From the NCBI GenBank assembly GCA_023301245.1, contig JALZUV010000113.1, forward strand, positions 1 to 7,035: a stretch of DNA of 7,035 bases. The letters are read 5' to 3'. The notes beneath the pieces were generated by a model. That model was not told the origin of the DNA. It searched no databases and worked only from the letters and a program-made list of their open reading frames with translations. The stretch's first letter is position 1, and each line of letters opens with the position of its first letter. Shown one piece after another: positions 6,151-7,035 of this stretch. The translations under genes and the position numbers were made by a program. The stretch is from Rickettsiales bacterium. GTDB lineage: Bacteria; Pseudomonadota; Alphaproteobacteria; Rickettsiales; JALZUV01.

Positions 6151-6178
6151 TTGACATAGGGCTCTAATTAGCTATGCT
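6151..6178 (+). promoter_or_regulatory. Sigma-70-type promoter for the small gene at 6268
   Basis: TTGACA (6151-6156, a perfect -35 box), a 16-base spacer and TATGCT (6173-6178, four of six -10 bases) predict transcription from about 6185 and a leader of about 83 bases. The gene is therefore controlled separately from the sigma-54 hook genes. Confidence 0.72.
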
Positions 6179-6210
6179 ACATAGGTTAACAACTGTTTAT
6201 TAATTGAGTC

Positions 6211-6254
6211 TTTCTGGGCAAACATAATAAATGCGGTAAGTATTAACCCAGAAA
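6211..6254 (+). promoter_or_regulatory. Inverted repeat in the leader of the 6268 gene
   Basis: TTTCTGGG (6211-6218) and CCCAGAAA (6247-6254) are perfect 8-bp arms with a 28-base AT-rich loop. The right arm ends two bases before the Shine-Dalgarno AGGGA (6257-6261), so folding of the leader could affect ribosome access. The loop also holds a minimal ATG CGG TAA frame at 6231-6239. No known riboswitch is recognised. Confidence 0.4.
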
Positions 6255-6267
6255 CTAGGGAAACATA

Positions 6268-6588
6268 ATGGCGAATAAAAATAGGCTTCTCGATAAGCTA
6301 AACATGCCGACTCGCTCGCAAAAAGACGGCGAAAAAAAAGACGGCAGCATTTCTGAAATGATGATGGATCCGCGCTATTTGCGTCAATCTTCTTCGTTGG
6401 TTAATCAGGCGCTGCAAAAAGGCTTTGATGTTTTGCAGATGGAAGATGGTGAAATTGTTATGACGGGCACAAAAACCGTCATTTATCGCTATAGCTGGGA
6501 TGCGACTGAAGGCAAGCTACTTAAAAAAGTGGTGGAAGATAAAGAAGAAGATAACCGCCTTACTCTTCCTGAAATTGAAGACGTTTAA
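6268..6588 (+). CDS. Small acidic/basic hypothetical protein, 106 residues
   Basis: I do not recognise this family. The start ATG 6268 has AGGGA six bases upstream and a good promoter. The N-terminus is short, basic and probably disordered (residues 1-28, with two KDG motifs from an 11-bp direct repeat, AAAAAGACGGC at 6320-6330 and 6335-6345). A likely folded core follows: a helix at DPRYLRQSSSLVNQALQKG (34-52), then strands FDVLQM, EIVMTG and TVIYRYSWD (53-78). The C-terminal tail is acidic. No signal peptide or membrane segment is seen, so it should be cytoplasmic. It is separated from flgE by a terminator and has its own promoter, so a flagellar role is not implied. Its stop codon overlaps that of the converging gene. 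Confidence 0.85.
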   Translation: MANKNRLLDKLNMPTRSQKDGEKKDGSISEMMMDPRYLRQSSSLVNQALQKGFDVLQMEDGEIVMTGTKTVIYRYSWDATEGKLLKKVVEDKEEDNRLTLPEIEDV

Positions 6589-6911
6589 CGTTCCTTTTGC
6601 TGTGCTGCATGAGCCTTCAAATTAGGAACCTCTAAGTCTGCGCTACTAGTTTGCACACCGTTCGTAGCAATTAAGCTCAATTTAGAGGCACTTCTTAGGC
6701 GGCTTAGTTCAATTTCAAAATGTCCGCTATTGGATGAGAGATCGTGGGTCGCCAAATTAAGCCTCTTATCACGCAAATAAATCGCAACATCTACGGGTTC
6801 TTGCTCATTAGCGAGTCGCCCGCTCATATGATAATCAATATGCAATGTCGTACGTGGTTTACCTTTTGTAGCAGGTAAAAAATTTACGCTATGCTCTATT
6901 TCAAATGCCAT
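6585..6911 (-). CDS. Hypothetical protein downstream of rsmA, 108 residues
   Basis: I do not recognise this family. It starts at ATG (6909-6911) with only a weak AGG-type ribosome-binding site about 8 bases upstream, and begins 19 bases after the rsmA stop, so it is probably cotranscribed with rsmA. The sequence alternates hydrophobic and polar residues (TTLHIDYHMSGRL at 21-33, DVAIYLRDKRLNLATHDL at 41-58, HFEIELSRLR at 64-73, KLSLIATNG at 77-85), suggesting a small beta-sandwich. There is no signal peptide or membrane segment. In many gammaproteobacteria apaG follows rsmA; this protein has similar length and a beta-rich look but lacks the ApaG sequence pattern I know, so I do not call it ApaG. 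The stop codon overlaps that of the converging plus-strand gene. Confidence 0.72.
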   Translation of the reverse strand: MAFEIEHSVNFLPATKGKPRTTLHIDYHMSGRLANEQEPVDVAIYLRDKRLNLATHDLSSNSGHFEIELSRLRSASKLSLIATNGVQTSSADLEVPNLKAHAAQQKER

Positions 6912-6930
6912 AGATTGCCTGTTTTCTTGG

Positions 6931-7035
6931 TTAAGGCTCTAGTGTACAGGCTAAATCTATAAAATTAGTTAATGTCAGAACTTCAGCCCGTAATGTAGGG
7001 TCGATACCGCATTTCTCTAGCCACGCTTCTGGCTG
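6931..7035 (-). CDS. rsmA: RsmA/KsgA, 16S rRNA dimethyladenosine methyltransferase (C-terminal end)
   Basis: The minus-strand frame is open from the right edge to TAA at 6931-6933 and gives the last 34 residues of a protein. GIDPTLRAEVLTLTNFIDLA matches the conserved end of KsgA; from memory the E. coli protein ends with [20 protein letters not shown]. The enzyme dimethylates two adjacent adenines near the 3' end of 16S rRNA during 30S maturation, using S-adenosylmethionine. The catalytic N-terminal domain is outside the window; only the end of the C-terminal helical domain is seen. Because the fragment is short, the call rests on this one motif. Confidence 0.82.
   Translation of the reverse strand, partial: QPEAWLEKCGIDPTLRAEVLTLTNFIDLACTLEP

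Noticed and set aside
6332..6339. Run of eight A as a programmed frameshift or broken gene
   Set aside because: The frame continues sensibly to a stop that abuts the next gene, and there is no alternative frame with coding character after the run.

Overview
The window is a compact flagellar hook-building locus between unrelated genes. In order it holds: the 3' end of an unrecognised gene (2-250) closed by a strong intrinsic terminator; the plus-strand genes fliK (395-2449), flgD (2461-3171) and flgE (3252-6029), closed by a second strong terminator; a small unrecognised plus-strand gene with its own sigma-70-type promoter (6268-6588); and, converging from the right, an unrecognised small gene (6585-6911) and the C-terminal end of rsmA/ksgA (6931-7035), both on the minus strand.

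The organism is a Gram-negative motile proteobacterium of moderate GC. RpoN-type promoters in a flagellar locus, an acidic lysine-poor hook protein and the rsmA neighbour would fit a marine gammaproteobacterium, but the window has no decisive taxonomic marker. The FliK C-terminal domain, FlgD core and both ends of FlgE look to me like the alphaproteobacterial versions, and fliK-flgD-flgE is an order known from alphaproteobacteria. So the host may be an alphaproteobacterium, or a gammaproteobacterium carrying an alpha-type hook cassette.

The three flagellar genes form one functional unit. FlgE is the hook subunit, FlgD the cap under which FlgE polymerises, and FliK the secreted ruler that stops hook growth and switches export specificity. 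A consensus sigma-54 site (352-367) drives fliK-flgD. A near-consensus sigma-54 site (3180-3195) in the flgD-flgE gap probably gives extra flgE transcription. The fliK promoter lies downstream of the longest possible fliK start, which fixes the real start at GTG 395. The flgD Shine-Dalgarno overlaps the fliK stop codon.

The most unusual element is FlgE. It has 925 residues, about twice the usual length, with a central insertion built from two pairs of diverged repeats, one pair resembling a beta-rich module of phage tail proteins. I see no mobile element, CRISPR array, tRNA or rRNA.
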